From: Roseburia sp.
Lineage (GTDB): Bacteria; Bacillota; Clostridia; Lachnospirales; Lachnospiraceae
Direction: 5' to 3'
Assembly: GCA_017549185.1 (NCBI GenBank)
Contig: JAFYVJ010000014.1
Span: forward strand, 23,013-87,012
Length of the DNA stretch: 64,000 nt
Shown piece by piece: positions 7,202 to 16,088 of this stretch; position 1 is the stretch's first letter; each line of letters opens with the position of its first letter. Under the pieces are notes generated by a model, which was not told the origin of the DNA, searched no databases, and saw only the letters and a program-made list of their open reading frames with translations. The position numbers were made by a program, and so were the translations under genes.

Positions 7202-8113
7202 TTATTTGAATATTTGTGCTTGAATTTGCTTCACAAATGCAATATCACATTCGGCAATTGCACAGATATCCTCAATTGGGATACAGCGTTTAAGCATATT
7301 GGCTATAACGGTGCTTTTTCCTTCATAAATACCTTCGCTAATTCCCTCAGCTCTTGCCTCTCTTAATTTATCCGATGGTAATGGTAAAACCTTTCCACCC
7401 ATAACATCACCTATCCTTTCTTGTAAAACAGGTTCTTTTTCTAATAAATAATTCATAACACGTCGCATCATTTGTAAAATATCGTGAAACAAGCCTGTGT
7501 CATCATCATAGGTTATTTCACTTAACTTATGAATAATGTGGTCATATTCGGCTACTAATTGCGTACATCTTTCTGCATCAGAAGCAATCTTTGAAAGCTC
7601 CTTCTCATAATTAATAATATAATACGGCAATAAAATCAGCAAGTTCTTTTCAAAAATTTCGTTAATGGAATAATTTTTAAGTTTTAAAACAGGGACTTTG
7701 TATGTAATTTTCTGACCATCGGAAAACGTTATTTGTAGCGTTTCCTCTTTTAATGTGTTTTTTGTAGAACGCAAATAGATAATACAAGACCTTGGAAAGT
7801 GAAGTTCGTTTGTGTGTTGGTGCTTAATGCTATCGGACAATGCAATCATGAAATCATACTCCACCATGCGAAGTACCATACTGCCATCGGTTCGGCTTTG
7901 ACATTCAAAGTGATACACCAGACCATCTATCTGGTTGCAGCTGTCGGCGATTACCTTAGAAAGCAGTTTTTGGTATTCTTCCGGTAGGCGTACAACTTCA
8001 GTATCCACAGAGTAAGAAGTGTGGAACACTTCATTTACCAATGGAATGAGAAGCTTTGGCAGACGTTCTTGAATCGTCCGAAGCACATCGTCAAAAATAG
8101 TGCTGTCGCTCAT
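7202..8113 (-). CDS. Rpn-family recombination-promoting nuclease/putative transposase (PD-(D/E)XK)
   Basis: The product has 303 residues. The core EVVRLPEEYQKLLSKVIAD...IDGLVYHFECQSRTDGSMVLRMVEYD supplies the Asp...(E/Q)xQ pattern of the PD-(D/E)XK fold found in Rpn/YhgA-like proteins. A C-terminal GDVMGGKVLPLPSDKLREARAEGISEGIYEG region is shared with the remnant at 5757-6140. Rpn proteins are DNA endonucleases linked to RecA-independent recombination and, in some cases, phage defence. Multiple divergent copies per genome are common in this group of Firmicutes. ATG 8113 uses the AAGGAGG carried by the repeat at 8119-8180. Confidence 0.82.
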   Translation of the reverse strand: MSDSTIFDDVLRTIQERLPKLLIPLVNEVFHTSYSVDTEVVRLPEEYQKLLSKVIADSCNQIDGLVYHFECQSRTDGSMVLRMVEYDFMIALSDSIKHQHTNELHFPRSCIIYLRSTKNTLKEETLQITFSDGQKITYKVPVLKLKNYSINEIFEKNLLILLPYYIINYEKELSKIASDAERCTQLVAEYDHIIHKLSEITYDDDTGLFHDILQMMRRVMNYLLEKEPVLQERIGDVMGGKVLPLPSDKLREARAEGISEGIYEGKSTVIANMLKRCIPIEDICAIAECDIAFVKQIQAQIFK

Positions 8114-8118
8114 CTAAT

Positions 8119-8180
8119 CCTCCTTGTTTTGCGAAGCAAAATCCGAGTCCTATGGCGAGGAGAGGATTTAGCCTCCTTGT
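8119..8180 (-). repeat. Shine-Dalgarno-carrying hairpin repeat upstream of rpn
   Basis: On the minus strand it starts ACAAGGAGGCTA, continues with AATCCTCTCCTCG and GGACTCGGATTTTGC, and ends in a TTTTGC-TTC-GCAAAA hairpin plus ACAAGGAGG. It matches the argJ-upstream unit almost block by block, and its end provides the rpn ribosome binding site. Confidence 0.7.
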
Positions 8181-8193
8181 ATGTAGTTGTATT

Positions 8194-8399
8194 TTGGAAT
8201 AAAAGCAGGATTTTCAGTTACGAATGTAACATTCACATGTGAAATAGTACTGTGCTAACAGGGCACGGAAATGTACAAAAGAAAAAGGATATGAAGAACA
8301 ACATCCTTTGTGTGATATATAGCAAAGCAGGATGCTTTGGGCTATATGAATGAAAATTTGCTTTGAAAGTAGTGTAACATAGGTTGCGAGGATGTGCAA
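8194..8399. repeat. 206-bp direct repeat, copy 2, with conserved hairpins
   Basis: This is the second copy of 6908-7113. Here AAAGGAT/ATCCTTT is a perfect 7-bp stem, and TATAG-AAAGCA pairs with TGCTTT-CTATA. It lies upstream of rpn on the minus strand and fills most of the 305-bp gap up to the XRE gene. Confidence 0.75.
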
Positions 8400-8418
8400 T
8401 TAGAAAAATGGAAATAGC

Positions 8419-8751
8419 CTATGGCAGAATCCAGAATTTACTCATGTTCTCTAAACATTCGAGAAAAAATTGGCGTTTGGAAACCGGACAGGATAGATAC
8501 AGTTCACGGATACGTTCAGGTAAAGTATCGTTTTCAGGGGATTCGCCTTTTATCAAGTAGTCTAAACTTACACCTAAGATATTACTGAGTTCAATGAGAT
8601 TTTCAATGGATAAACCGGCGATACCGCGTTCTACACCGCCATAATGTTTAATAGAAATATTAAGTTTCTCAGCAAGCTGTTCCTGTGTCAGACCTAATGC
8701 CTTTCTTTTTTCTTTTAAACGTTTTCCCATTTCAACTTTGTAATCACTCAT
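8419..8751 (-). CDS. XRE/Cro-type helix-turn-helix transcriptional regulator
   Basis: The protein has 110 residues. The N-terminal half (GKRLKEKRKALGLTQEQLAEKLNISIKHYGGVERG...LIELSNILGVSLDYLIKGE) is a full HTH_3 domain. The C-terminal part (ERIRELYLSCPVSKRQFFLECLENM) is short and helical and resembles tails found in many Clostridial XRE regulators. ATG 8751 is preferred; the longer frame would need TTG at 8769. The gene is divergent from the lipoprotein gene at 8895. A palindrome in the spacer of that promoter is a likely operator, which suggests it controls the surface-protein pair. Confidence 0.85.
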   Translation of the reverse strand: MSDYKVEMGKRLKEKRKALGLTQEQLAEKLNISIKHYGGVERGIAGLSIENLIELSNILGVSLDYLIKGESPENDTLPERIRELYLSCPVSKRQFFLECLENMSKFWILP

Positions 8752-8829
8752 ACCTAGATATCCTTTCAATAGTACTATATAGGTTTAGTTTACTATTACC
8801 TAATTATTACTAAAACAAAGTACGAGGTA

Positions 8830-8858
8830 TTGAAAAACATAACCTATAAGGTTATAAT
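8830..8858 (+). promoter_or_regulatory. Promoter with palindromic operator upstream of the lipoprotein gene
   Basis: TTGAAA (8830-8835) and TATAAT (8853-8858) are spaced by exactly 17 nt. The spacer holds the palindrome ATAACCT-ATA-AGGTTAT (8839-8855), which overlaps the -10 element. A protein bound there would block RNA polymerase. The adjacent divergent XRE gene is the obvious candidate. Confidence 0.7.
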
Positions 8859-8894
8859 TATTGAATAAAGTATGATAAAAAGGAGATTGAGATT

Positions 8895-10034
8895 ATGAAA
8901 AGTAAATATGTTAGTTTAATGTTTTTAGTGGCTATTAGTTTGTTAAGTGGTTGTAGTGATAAGAAAGATATTTCGGAAGTACATATTCCGGTAGAGAATG
9001 AAACAAACTCTTCCAAGCAGCAAAACAATACAGGGGAAGGTACAGAGGATACTTTATTTACACAGTCAGTACCAGACTATAATGAACCGGTATACGCAGT
9101 AAAAACAATAATGACGCCACGATACTCAGAAGATGAAGTTTCTGATTCTATAGGACAGCAAGTCATATTTTATAATGTAAATGGGGACATACTGTATAGT
9201 TTGGATATGCATGGAGAGGTAGATTATAAGAAGATTTACGATGAGACTGGAAATTTAAAAGAAGTATATGATTATTGGGATGATACAAGTTACTGGCAAT
9301 ATGATTATTTTGTATATGAGAATGGAAGAGTTAAAGAAAGGATGAGTCTTGAACAAGGAAATTCTTCTGTATTTGGAAATGAATCTTGGGAGTATGATGA
9401 TGAAGGAAAAGTATTGAATTATTTTTGTTATGACGAAGGAGAAGATATTCAAGAAATATTTTATACATATGATAATGGCGTTCTTGCTCGAGAGGAAGAA
9501 TATATAAATGATGAATTAGAGGAACAGATAGAATATATTTATGATGAATCTGGAAAGTGCATAAGGACAGAATGTACATATAGGTTAGGTAATGAAATGA
9601 GCACTTCCTATACAAATTATGAGTATGATGTTAATGGAAATAAAGTTAAGGAAGTTACAAAAAATTCAGAAGGACAGATAAAAAATCATTATGAATGGAT
9701 ATATTATGATAACAACAATATGAAATCGTATATTCAATATATTGCAGGCAAAACGGATATAGGAATGATATCAAATTATGATATAAATGGAAATCTTATT
9801 GAAGTAATTGATTATTCTTATGAAACATTAGGAACACATACCGTTCATGAGAATAGAAGTGTATATACATATGATGAAGAAAATAGAAGAACGTCATATG
9901 CTGTTTATAGAGATGGTGGAGAGTTTGCATACAGTGAGACAAAAGAATATATAAGATTATCGGATGAGGATTTTAAGACTGCGATAGAATTTTTGGAAAT
10001 GCAGTTAGAGGAAATTGAAAAAATTGGTGGATGA
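8895..10034 (+). CDS. Lipoprotein with YD-like tandem repeats
   Basis: The protein (379 aa) starts with a lipoprotein signal peptide ending LLSGC (Cys at about residue 20), then a Ser/Asn/Gln-rich linker. From about residue 75 to 360 it consists of degenerate ~20-residue repeats of the form YDxxGN(L/K)xEVxxY (for example IYDETGNLKEV, EYDVNGNKVKEV, NYDINGNLIEV, TYDEENRRTSY). These resemble RHS/YD or MORN-like beta-strand repeats. It should be anchored on the outer face of the membrane. It is followed 37 bp later by the large M23/adhesin gene, probably in one operon. No precise function can be assigned. Confidence 0.75.
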   Translation: MKSKYVSLMFLVAISLLSGCSDKKDISEVHIPVENETNSSKQQNNTGEGTEDTLFTQSVPDYNEPVYAVKTIMTPRYSEDEVSDSIGQQVIFYNVNGDILYSLDMHGEVDYKKIYDETGNLKEVYDYWDDTSYWQYDYFVYENGRVKERMSLEQGNSSVFGNESWEYDDEGKVLNYFCYDEGEDIQEIFYTYDNGVLAREEEYINDELEEQIEYIYDESGKCIRTECTYRLGNEMSTSYTNYEYDVNGNKVKEVTKNSEGQIKNHYEWIYYDNNNMKSYIQYIAGKTDIGMISNYDINGNLIEVIDYSYETLGTHTVHENRSVYTYDEENRRTSYAVYRDGGEFAYSETKEYIRLSDEDFKTAIEFLEMQLEEIEKIGG

Positions 10035-10071
10035 TTTGAAATCGTATGCCATATAGGAGAGTAGAATAGAA

Positions 10072-13000
10072 ATGAAAATGAGAAGAAATGAGATGAAAAA
10101 AAGAATTTTAAGAGTAATTTTGACAGTTGTAATCGGATTCACATCGATGGAAGTTCCTATATTGGCATTGTCAGAAGAAAATATAGAGGAAATAGTAGAT
10201 GTAAAGGAGAGGACAATTGAAGAAACAATACGTGCAGGAAATGTTACGTTAGTTTGGCCGGTTCCGGGGCATACGAACAAGTCTCGAGGATTTTCTGAGT
10301 CGCATTTAGCTATGGATGTTGCGGATAGTAATATCTATGGTGCTGAGGTTGTTGCAGTAATAGATGGTACAATTACTTCAAAATATACATGCAATGAGAG
10401 TCATTATGGAAGTTATGGTGATTGTCATGGGATGGGGAATGGATTGATCATTAAGGGAGCTGATGGAAGATATTATCAATATGCGCATATGGCTGTAGGG
10501 AGCATACCTTCAAGCGTGGGAGTGAATTCAAAAGTAACGGCAGGACAGGTTATTGGGAAGGTAGGTAATACAGGAAATTCGAATGGAGCACATTTACATT
10601 TTAGTATTCGTACTGGGTCAGCATGGGGGACTGCGGTTGACCCTGAAAAAGAAACATATTCAAATTATGTACCACCATCCGCCTACACTATCCAAAACAC
10701 TGGTGTAACAAATATTACAGATACAACTGCAAAGATTAATGCATTATTATCACCAACAGCACCTGCAGGTGCTACTTCAGAAGTAGGGTTTTACTATGGT
10801 AAATCGCCAGATAATATGCAAATGATAACTGAACCTTTGAGTAGTGGTCAGGTAAAAGATATATGGTACAATTTAGGGACTGGAAAGTGGACACCCGCAT
10901 TAGAGAAAGGTACAACCTATTATTATCAGATATATGCAATCGTAAATGGTGTTACATATAAAACAGCAATAGACAGTTTTAAGACCACAGGAGTGAGTGA
11001 CACAACTCCTCCAACCATTTCAAACGTTACAATTACAAATCAAACTCGTGATGGTTACACGGTTAATTGTGAAGCGACAGACACTAGTGGAGTGGAAAGA
11101 GTGTGCTTTCCAACATGGACATGGCTAAACGACCAGGACGACCTTATAGTAGATTGGTATAATAATGCTGCTGTAATGCCAACTGCAAATAGTAATTTAT
11201 TTTCCTATAATGTAAGAGTTTCGGACCACAATTATGAAGGCGGTGGATATGTTACACATATCTACGCATTTGATACTTATGGTAATATTGAGGTATATCC
11301 GGTAGAAGTAACGATAAACAGAGAACTTCCTTTGATAAGTTTTTCATTAAGTACAACAAGTTTAAATTTATTACGAAATGAAACAAAAAATGTGTTTGTA
11401 ACAGCCTATAATCCGTCTGATACAACATCAGACAAGACTGCAACATGGACATCAGAGGATACAAGTATAGCGACTGTTGATTCATTAGGAAATGTAACTG
11501 CACAAAATGAAGGTACAACCAATATTGTTTGTACGATTGCGGGCATTCAACAGAAATGTGAAGTTCATGTGTCTGCTATCGGTGCAGGAGAATTTAGTGG
11601 TTGGGGAACGAGTCTTCCACAGGAAGTATTAAATAATCGTGATGCTTATGATATAGAGGAAAAGAAGCAGTACCGTAGCCAGACAAAATCTGAGGTGATA
11701 TCACATGACCCGAATCTTGCAGGTTGGACACAGTATGGCTGGTACTGGGATGAGTGGGTAGATTGTGATGCTTCTGTAACAGGAAACGATAACAGAGAAG
11801 TAGCATCAGATACACAGTATGTAAAGACACAGTATAAATATAGTCATTGGCATAATTATAGTTCGAATAGAACTTCACCAGTTGAGTATTCAGGATGGAC
11901 ATATGAGGAAACAGGATGGCTTGATTCGCCATTGACATATTATGGTGAATCTTCTGCTGGAGGAGCAATGTATAAAAGCTCTAGTGGATTAGGACCATGT
12001 AATTGGGAGACAAATTGGTACAATCAAACCACCCAAGATGTCTACAATACCACTTATTGCTATCGTGATAAAATATTCCAGTATTATCAGTGGAGTGGTT
12101 GGAGCGATTGGTCGGATACACCAGTGACAGCCAGTGATAGTGTAAATGTAGAAGAAAGAACTGTATATCGTTACAGAGAGTTAATTTACCCATTAAATAT
12201 TGATGAGTTTTCAATTACAAATACAGAAACTTCTATAGTAGAAGAAGGAGATGAGCTAGCATTAAAAGCAGTTGGTTCTGGTGGAGTAAAACCATATGAA
12301 TATAAATTTATATTACAGAATGGTGACGAGGAAACAATGCTGAGAGATTATTCTCAAGAGTCTTCTTATACATGGACGGCAGATGTTGTAGGAGACATAG
12401 TTCTTGTCGTTTGGGCAAAAGATGCACAAGGAGATATTTGCTCAAAGACATTGAATGTTACAGTGGAAAAATACTACGAACCGATTTATTATACTGTTAT
12501 TTTTGAAGCCAATGGTGGAGTAGTTGATGTTGATGAAAAACAGGTAGAATACAATACACCTTATGGTGAATTGCCGACACCAATCAGAGCAGGATATCAA
12601 TTTGATGGCTGGTATACTGCGGTAAATGGTGGAACACAAGTAACAGAATCCACAGTTATGGAGTACATAACAACGCAGACGTTGTATGCACATTGGACGG
12701 CAAACGAATATGAAGTGACGCTTGAAGCAAATGGTGGTTCGTTAGATTTAGACAAGATAAATGTAACCTATCATGATGCATATGGAATTTTGCCAACTCC
12801 AATCAAAACGGGTTATACATTTATCGGTTGGTTTACAGAGCAGGAAGCGGGAACAAGTATTACTTTTGAGAATACGGTAGAGATTCCGCAGAATCATACG
12901 TTGTATGCGAGATATGTACCAAACACCTACACCCTTATGTTCAACCCAAACGGCGGTAGAGTAGACACAGAGCAAAAGAGTGTAGTATATGACTCCACAT

Positions 13001-15777
13001 ATGGCGAACTTCCGATTCCAAGTATTGTAGGAGGCACATTCTTAGGTTGGTTTACTGATATGTACGAGGGCACTTTGGTGACTGCTGACAACATCGTAAA
13101 ACTGACCGCAGACCAGACATTATATGCACATTGGGAGTTAGTTTATGAGGCGACAACACCGATTGCCAGCCTTTCAACAGGAAGTGAAGTAGAAGCAGGA
13201 ACGAAAGTTGCATTGACGACAGAAACTAACGGTGCACAGATTTACTATACGACAGATGCCCGAATAGGTATGAATGTTTCTGCTGAGAATGGTATTTTAT
13301 ACGAGGATGCGATTGCAATTACAGAAAATGTAACAATTTATGCGGTTGCAGTGAAGGCAGGTTACAACCAAAGTGACGTTTTAGTAGTTTCTTATACTGT
13401 CATGGATGAGAGCATTGACTGGGGCGATATCACAGAAGCTGACAGAGCAGAAACGGGTTTTGTGACAACAGCAGATATCCCACAGGAACTTTGGGTAGCA
13501 GGTGTATTTGACTGTGATTACACAGGCAAAGCCATTACTTATCCAGAGTTACATGTCTATAACCACAAGACGATGTTACAACCGAAAGTAGACTATACGG
13601 TAGCATATAAAAATAATATCAAGGCAGGTCTTGCAACGATTACGATTACTGGAAAGGGTAATTATGCAGGTAGTATCACAAAGACATTTAACATTCGTCC
13701 ATTGGATTTAAGCAATGCAAATGTGCTTGATGTGACTGTGCCATATAATGGTAAGGTGCAAAAAGGAACAACGACCGTTACTTATTTATTAAATGGTAAA
13801 ATAGTTACGTTAAAGAAAGGAACGGATTTTAATTACGTTTATCCGGGAACGGATTCCAAAGCAGAAGATTATGACAAAGATGCGTTTAAGGAAGCCGGAA
13901 CTTATACGGTAACACTTGTTGGAAAAGGCAATTACACAGGAGAGGTTACATTTACACAGCAGATTACCAAACAGTTTGTAATCAGTAAAATGAGTCTTGG
14001 CAAGATTGCAAACCAGAAGTATACCGGTTCTGTGATTGAACCAAAGATTTCATTAAAGAATGGCAAAGATACTTTAGCAGAGGACATTGATTATACGCTA
14101 ACCTATAGTAATAACGTAGAAGTGGGAACTGCCACAATTACGATTACAGGTATCGGCGAATATACAGGTACGAGAACAGCTACATTTAAGATTAGCGGAA
14201 CCTCACTTGGTAAGGCGAAAGTACATGGTTTTGCAAGTTCACTCCCATGGACAGGAGAACCGATAAAACAGAACGTAATTATAAGTTACGCAGGAGCAGA
14301 ATACTTAACGGAAAATGTAGACTATACGGTTACCTATCAGAATAATACAGAAGTAGGAACAGCTACAGTTATTTTTACAGGTAAGGGTGGTTATACAGGA
14401 AGTATCAAGAAAACATATAAAATTACAGGTCTGCCAATGAATAAAGCAGCAGTGAGCGGTTTAGAAAGCTCTATGGAATATGAGTGTGGTGAAATGACGC
14501 AGGGCAATTATGTACTGACTTATACCAAGGCAGGCGGATCAGTTATCACGCTGAAAGAAGGGACAGACTATACTGTAAGCTATCAGAATAACCAAAAAGC
14601 GGGAAAGGCAACTATTATTTTCACAGGAATCAATGGTTATACAGGAACACTGAAAAAGAATTACACAATTACAGCATATGATTTTGCGGATGTAGCCGGA
14701 AAGGTAAGGGTTGCAGCAATTGCTGACCAGACTTATACAAAGGGTGGTGTAATGCCTAAACCGGTGATTACTTATACGGGCGAGAGTGGCACTGTTGTAC
14801 TTGTGGAAGGCAAAGATTATACTTTGAAATATGCGAACAATAAGGCAGTAGCAAGCAAGACATCTTCCAAAGCACCGAGTGTAACTATCACAGGAAAAGG
14901 TGGTTTTAAAGGCAAGCTGATTGCGAAGTTTACCATTGCAGGCAGTGATATTTCATCAGTAACTATGACTGCCGGTGATGTCGTTTACCAGAAAAAAGCA
15001 AACATCTGCAAAACAAGTATTGCTTTATATGATGTAGACGGCAAGAAGTTAGCAGTAGGCACGGATTACAGTAAAACAATTACCTACACTTATGCAAAAG
15101 AGGTGGAAGTGACTCAGGTAGTAAACAAACAGACGGTATATATCACACGTTTGCAGGGCGAAGAAGTAGACAAAAAAGACATCATTCCGGTAGGCGCAGA
15201 GATTACTGCAACCGTAACGGGTATGAAGAACTACGCAGGTGATGGAACCACACCATCTACACAGTCTGCAACGTTCCGTTTTGTAACTGCAAATATTGCA
15301 AAAGCTACGGTAAAAGTTGCTGCACAGACTTACACTGGAAAAGCAATCGAACCGACCAAGGATGATATCACAATTAAAATTGGTAGTGTGACGTTAGAAA
15401 AGACGGACTACGAAATCGTAGGTTACAGCAATAACGTGAAAAAAGGAACGGCAAAAGTAACGATTCGCGGTATTGGAAACTATGGTGGAGAAAAGACAGT
15501 GACCTTTAAGATTAATAGTAAGTCAATGAATTACACCATCGTTTATGATAAGAACGCAGAAGATGCAACAGGTACGATGAAAGTGTCCAGTTTATCAGCA
15601 GGCAAGCCGTTGTCAGCCAATACTTATAAAAGAGCAGGTTATAAGTTTGTAGGTTGGAATACCAAAGCAGACGGAAGCGGAGAATCTTATAGCAATAAAG
15701 AAGCATTCTATCTGAAAGGTTTCATGTGGATATTTGGTAGAAATGTGACCTTATATGCACAGTGGGAGGCAAAATAA
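10072..15777 (+). CDS. Large secreted multidomain protein: M23 peptidase, Ig-like and InlB-type repeats
   Basis: The protein has 1901 residues with an N-terminal signal peptide. An M23/LytM peptidase domain lies at about residues 55-200; HLAMDVA and HLHFS carry the zinc ligands. It is followed by fibronectin/Ig-like segments, a Big_2-type domain (SIATVDSLGNVTAQNEG), and a Trp/Tyr-rich region around residues 530-700. Three InlB/Listeria-Bacteroides repeats (FEANGG...GWYT...LYAHW) span about 805-1020. Then come several MBG-like beta repeats (TVxYxNNxxxGTATIxxTGxGxYTG), and a final InlB-like repeat ends the protein. No LPXTG motif or C-terminal membrane anchor is present. It probably remodels or binds cell wall and surfaces. 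Confidence 0.82.
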   Translation: MKMRRNEMKKRILRVILTVVIGFTSMEVPILALSEENIEEIVDVKERTIEETIRAGNVTLVWPVPGHTNKSRGFSESHLAMDVADSNIYGAEVVAVIDGTITSKYTCNESHYGSYGDCHGMGNGLIIKGADGRYYQYAHMAVGSIPSSVGVNSKVTAGQVIGKVGNTGNSNGAHLHFSIRTGSAWGTAVDPEKETYSNYVPPSAYTIQNTGVTNITDTTAKINALLSPTAPAGATSEVGFYYGKSPDNMQMITEPLSSGQVKDIWYNLGTGKWTPALEKGTTYYYQIYAIVNGVTYKTAIDSFKTTGVSDTTPPTISNVTITNQTRDGYTVNCEATDTSGVERVCFPTWTWLNDQDDLIVDWYNNAAVMPTANSNLFSYNVRVSDHNYEGGGYVTHIYAFDTYGNIEVYPVEVTINRELPLISFSLSTTSLNLLRNETKNVFVTAYNPSDTTSDKTATWTSEDTSIATVDSLGNVTAQNEGTTNIVCTIAGIQQKCEVHVSAIGAGEFSGWGTSLPQEVLNNRDAYDIEEKKQYRSQTKSEVISHDPNLAGWTQYGWYWDEWVDCDASVTGNDNREVASDTQYVKTQYKYSHWHNYSSNRTSPVEYSGWTYEETGWLDSPLTYYGESSAGGAMYKSSSGLGPCNWETNWYNQTTQDVYNTTYCYRDKIFQYYQWSGWSDWSDTPVTASDSVNVEERTVYRYRELIYPLNIDEFSITNTETSIVEEGDELALKAVGSGGVKPYEYKFILQNGDEETMLRDYSQESSYTWTADVVGDIVLVVWAKDAQGDICSKTLNVTVEKYYEPIYYTVIFEANGGVVDVDEKQVEYNTPYGELPTPIRAGYQFDGWYTAVNGGTQVTESTVMEYITTQTLYAHWTANEYEVTLEANGGSLDLDKINVTYHDAYGILPTPIKTGYTFIGWFTEQEAGTSITFENTVEIPQNHTLYARYVPNTYTLMFNPNGGRVDTEQKSVVYDSTYGELPIPSIVGGTFLGWFTDMYEGTLVTADNIVKLTADQTLYAHWELVYEATTPIASLSTGSEVEAGTKVALTTETNGAQIYYTTDARIGMNVSAENGILYEDAIAITENVTIYAVAVKAGYNQSDVLVVSYTVMDESIDWGDITEADRAETGFVTTADIPQELWVAGVFDCDYTGKAITYPELHVYNHKTMLQPKVDYTVAYKNNIKAGLATITITGKGNYAGSITKTFNIRPLDLSNANVLDVTVPYNGKVQKGTTTVTYLLNGKIVTLKKGTDFNYVYPGTDSKAEDYDKDAFKEAGTYTVTLVGKGNYTGEVTFTQQITKQFVISKMSLGKIANQKYTGSVIEPKISLKNGKDTLAEDIDYTLTYSNNVEVGTATITITGIGEYTGTRTATFKISGTSLGKAKVHGFASSLPWTGEPIKQNVIISYAGAEYLTENVDYTVTYQNNTEVGTATVIFTGKGGYTGSIKKTYKITGLPMNKAAVSGLESSMEYECGEMTQGNYVLTYTKAGGSVITLKEGTDYTVSYQNNQKAGKATIIFTGINGYTGTLKKNYTITAYDFADVAGKVRVAAIADQTYTKGGVMPKPVITYTGESGTVVLVEGKDYTLKYANNKAVASKTSSKAPSVTITGKGGFKGKLIAKFTIAGSDISSVTMTAGDVVYQKKANICKTSIALYDVDGKKLAVGTDYSKTITYTYAKEVEVTQVVNKQTVYITRLQGEEVDKKDIIPVGAEITATVTGMKNYAGDGTTPSTQSATFRFVTANIAKATVKVAAQTYTGKAIEPTKDDITIKIGSVTLEKTDYEIVGYSNNVKKGTAKVTIRGIGNYGGEKTVTFKINSKSMNYTIVYDKNAEDATGTMKVSSLSAGKPLSANTYKRAGYKFVGWNTKADGSGESYSNKEAFYLKGFMWIFGRNVTLYAQWEAK

Positions 15778-15787
15778 TAGAATAAGC

Positions 15788-15799
15788 GTAACTATTCAG
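15788..15799 (+). repeat. GTAACTATTCAG border, single copy
   Basis: A left border of the GTAACTATTCAG family sits 10 bp past the stop of the large surface protein. No inverse partner is visible before the following terminator. Confidence 0.45.
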
Positions 15800-15830
15800 T
15801 ATGAAGGTACTGCATAAGTTTAGAAGTTTA

Positions 15831-15860
15831 GAATCCGGGCAGTTTTGTCCGGATTCTTAT
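15831..15860 (+). terminator. Terminator after the large surface protein gene
   Basis: GAATCCGG pairs perfectly with CCGGATTC around a 10-nt loop, followed by TTATT. Confidence 0.7.
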
Positions 15861-15943
15861 TGTATGTTTCTGTTCTGAATGTTGATGAAACGTTTTAGTA
15901 GACATCTTAAAAGAAACTTAAGAATTTCATTCGTTTATCTTTA

Positions 15944-15972
15944 TTGTATAGAATAACCTCCCATGGTATATT
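15944..15972 (+). promoter_or_regulatory. Promoter of the GntR-ABC operon
   Basis: TTGTAT (15944-15949) and TATATT (15967-15972) are separated by 17 nt. The inverted repeat at 15974-15998 begins one base after the -10 box, so the operator covers the start of transcription. Confidence 0.6.
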
Positions 15973-15973
15973 A

Positions 15974-15998
15974 AGTGTACTAAGATACCTAGTACACA
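15974..15998 (+). promoter_or_regulatory. YtrA-type operator
   Basis: AGTGTA-N13-TACACA is present, containing the longer inverted repeat GTGTACTA...TAGTACAC. The operator reported for Bacillus subtilis YtrA is AGTGTA-N13-TACACT, so spacing is identical and only the last base differs. The first gene downstream encodes a YtrA-type GntR protein, which suggests autoregulation. Confidence 0.7.
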
Positions 15999-16088
15999 TG
16001 GTGCTGTTAGGGTAGAAGAATGTACTTGTTGCATGCTTCATAAAAGCTTGATTCAGCCACCACTTGATATAGATGGGAGGTTTGCTTT

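Noticed and set aside
7148-7366. Open frames on the + strand within rpn and its downstream region
   Set aside because: They lie opposite the rpn coding strand, have no binding site, and give low-complexity products.
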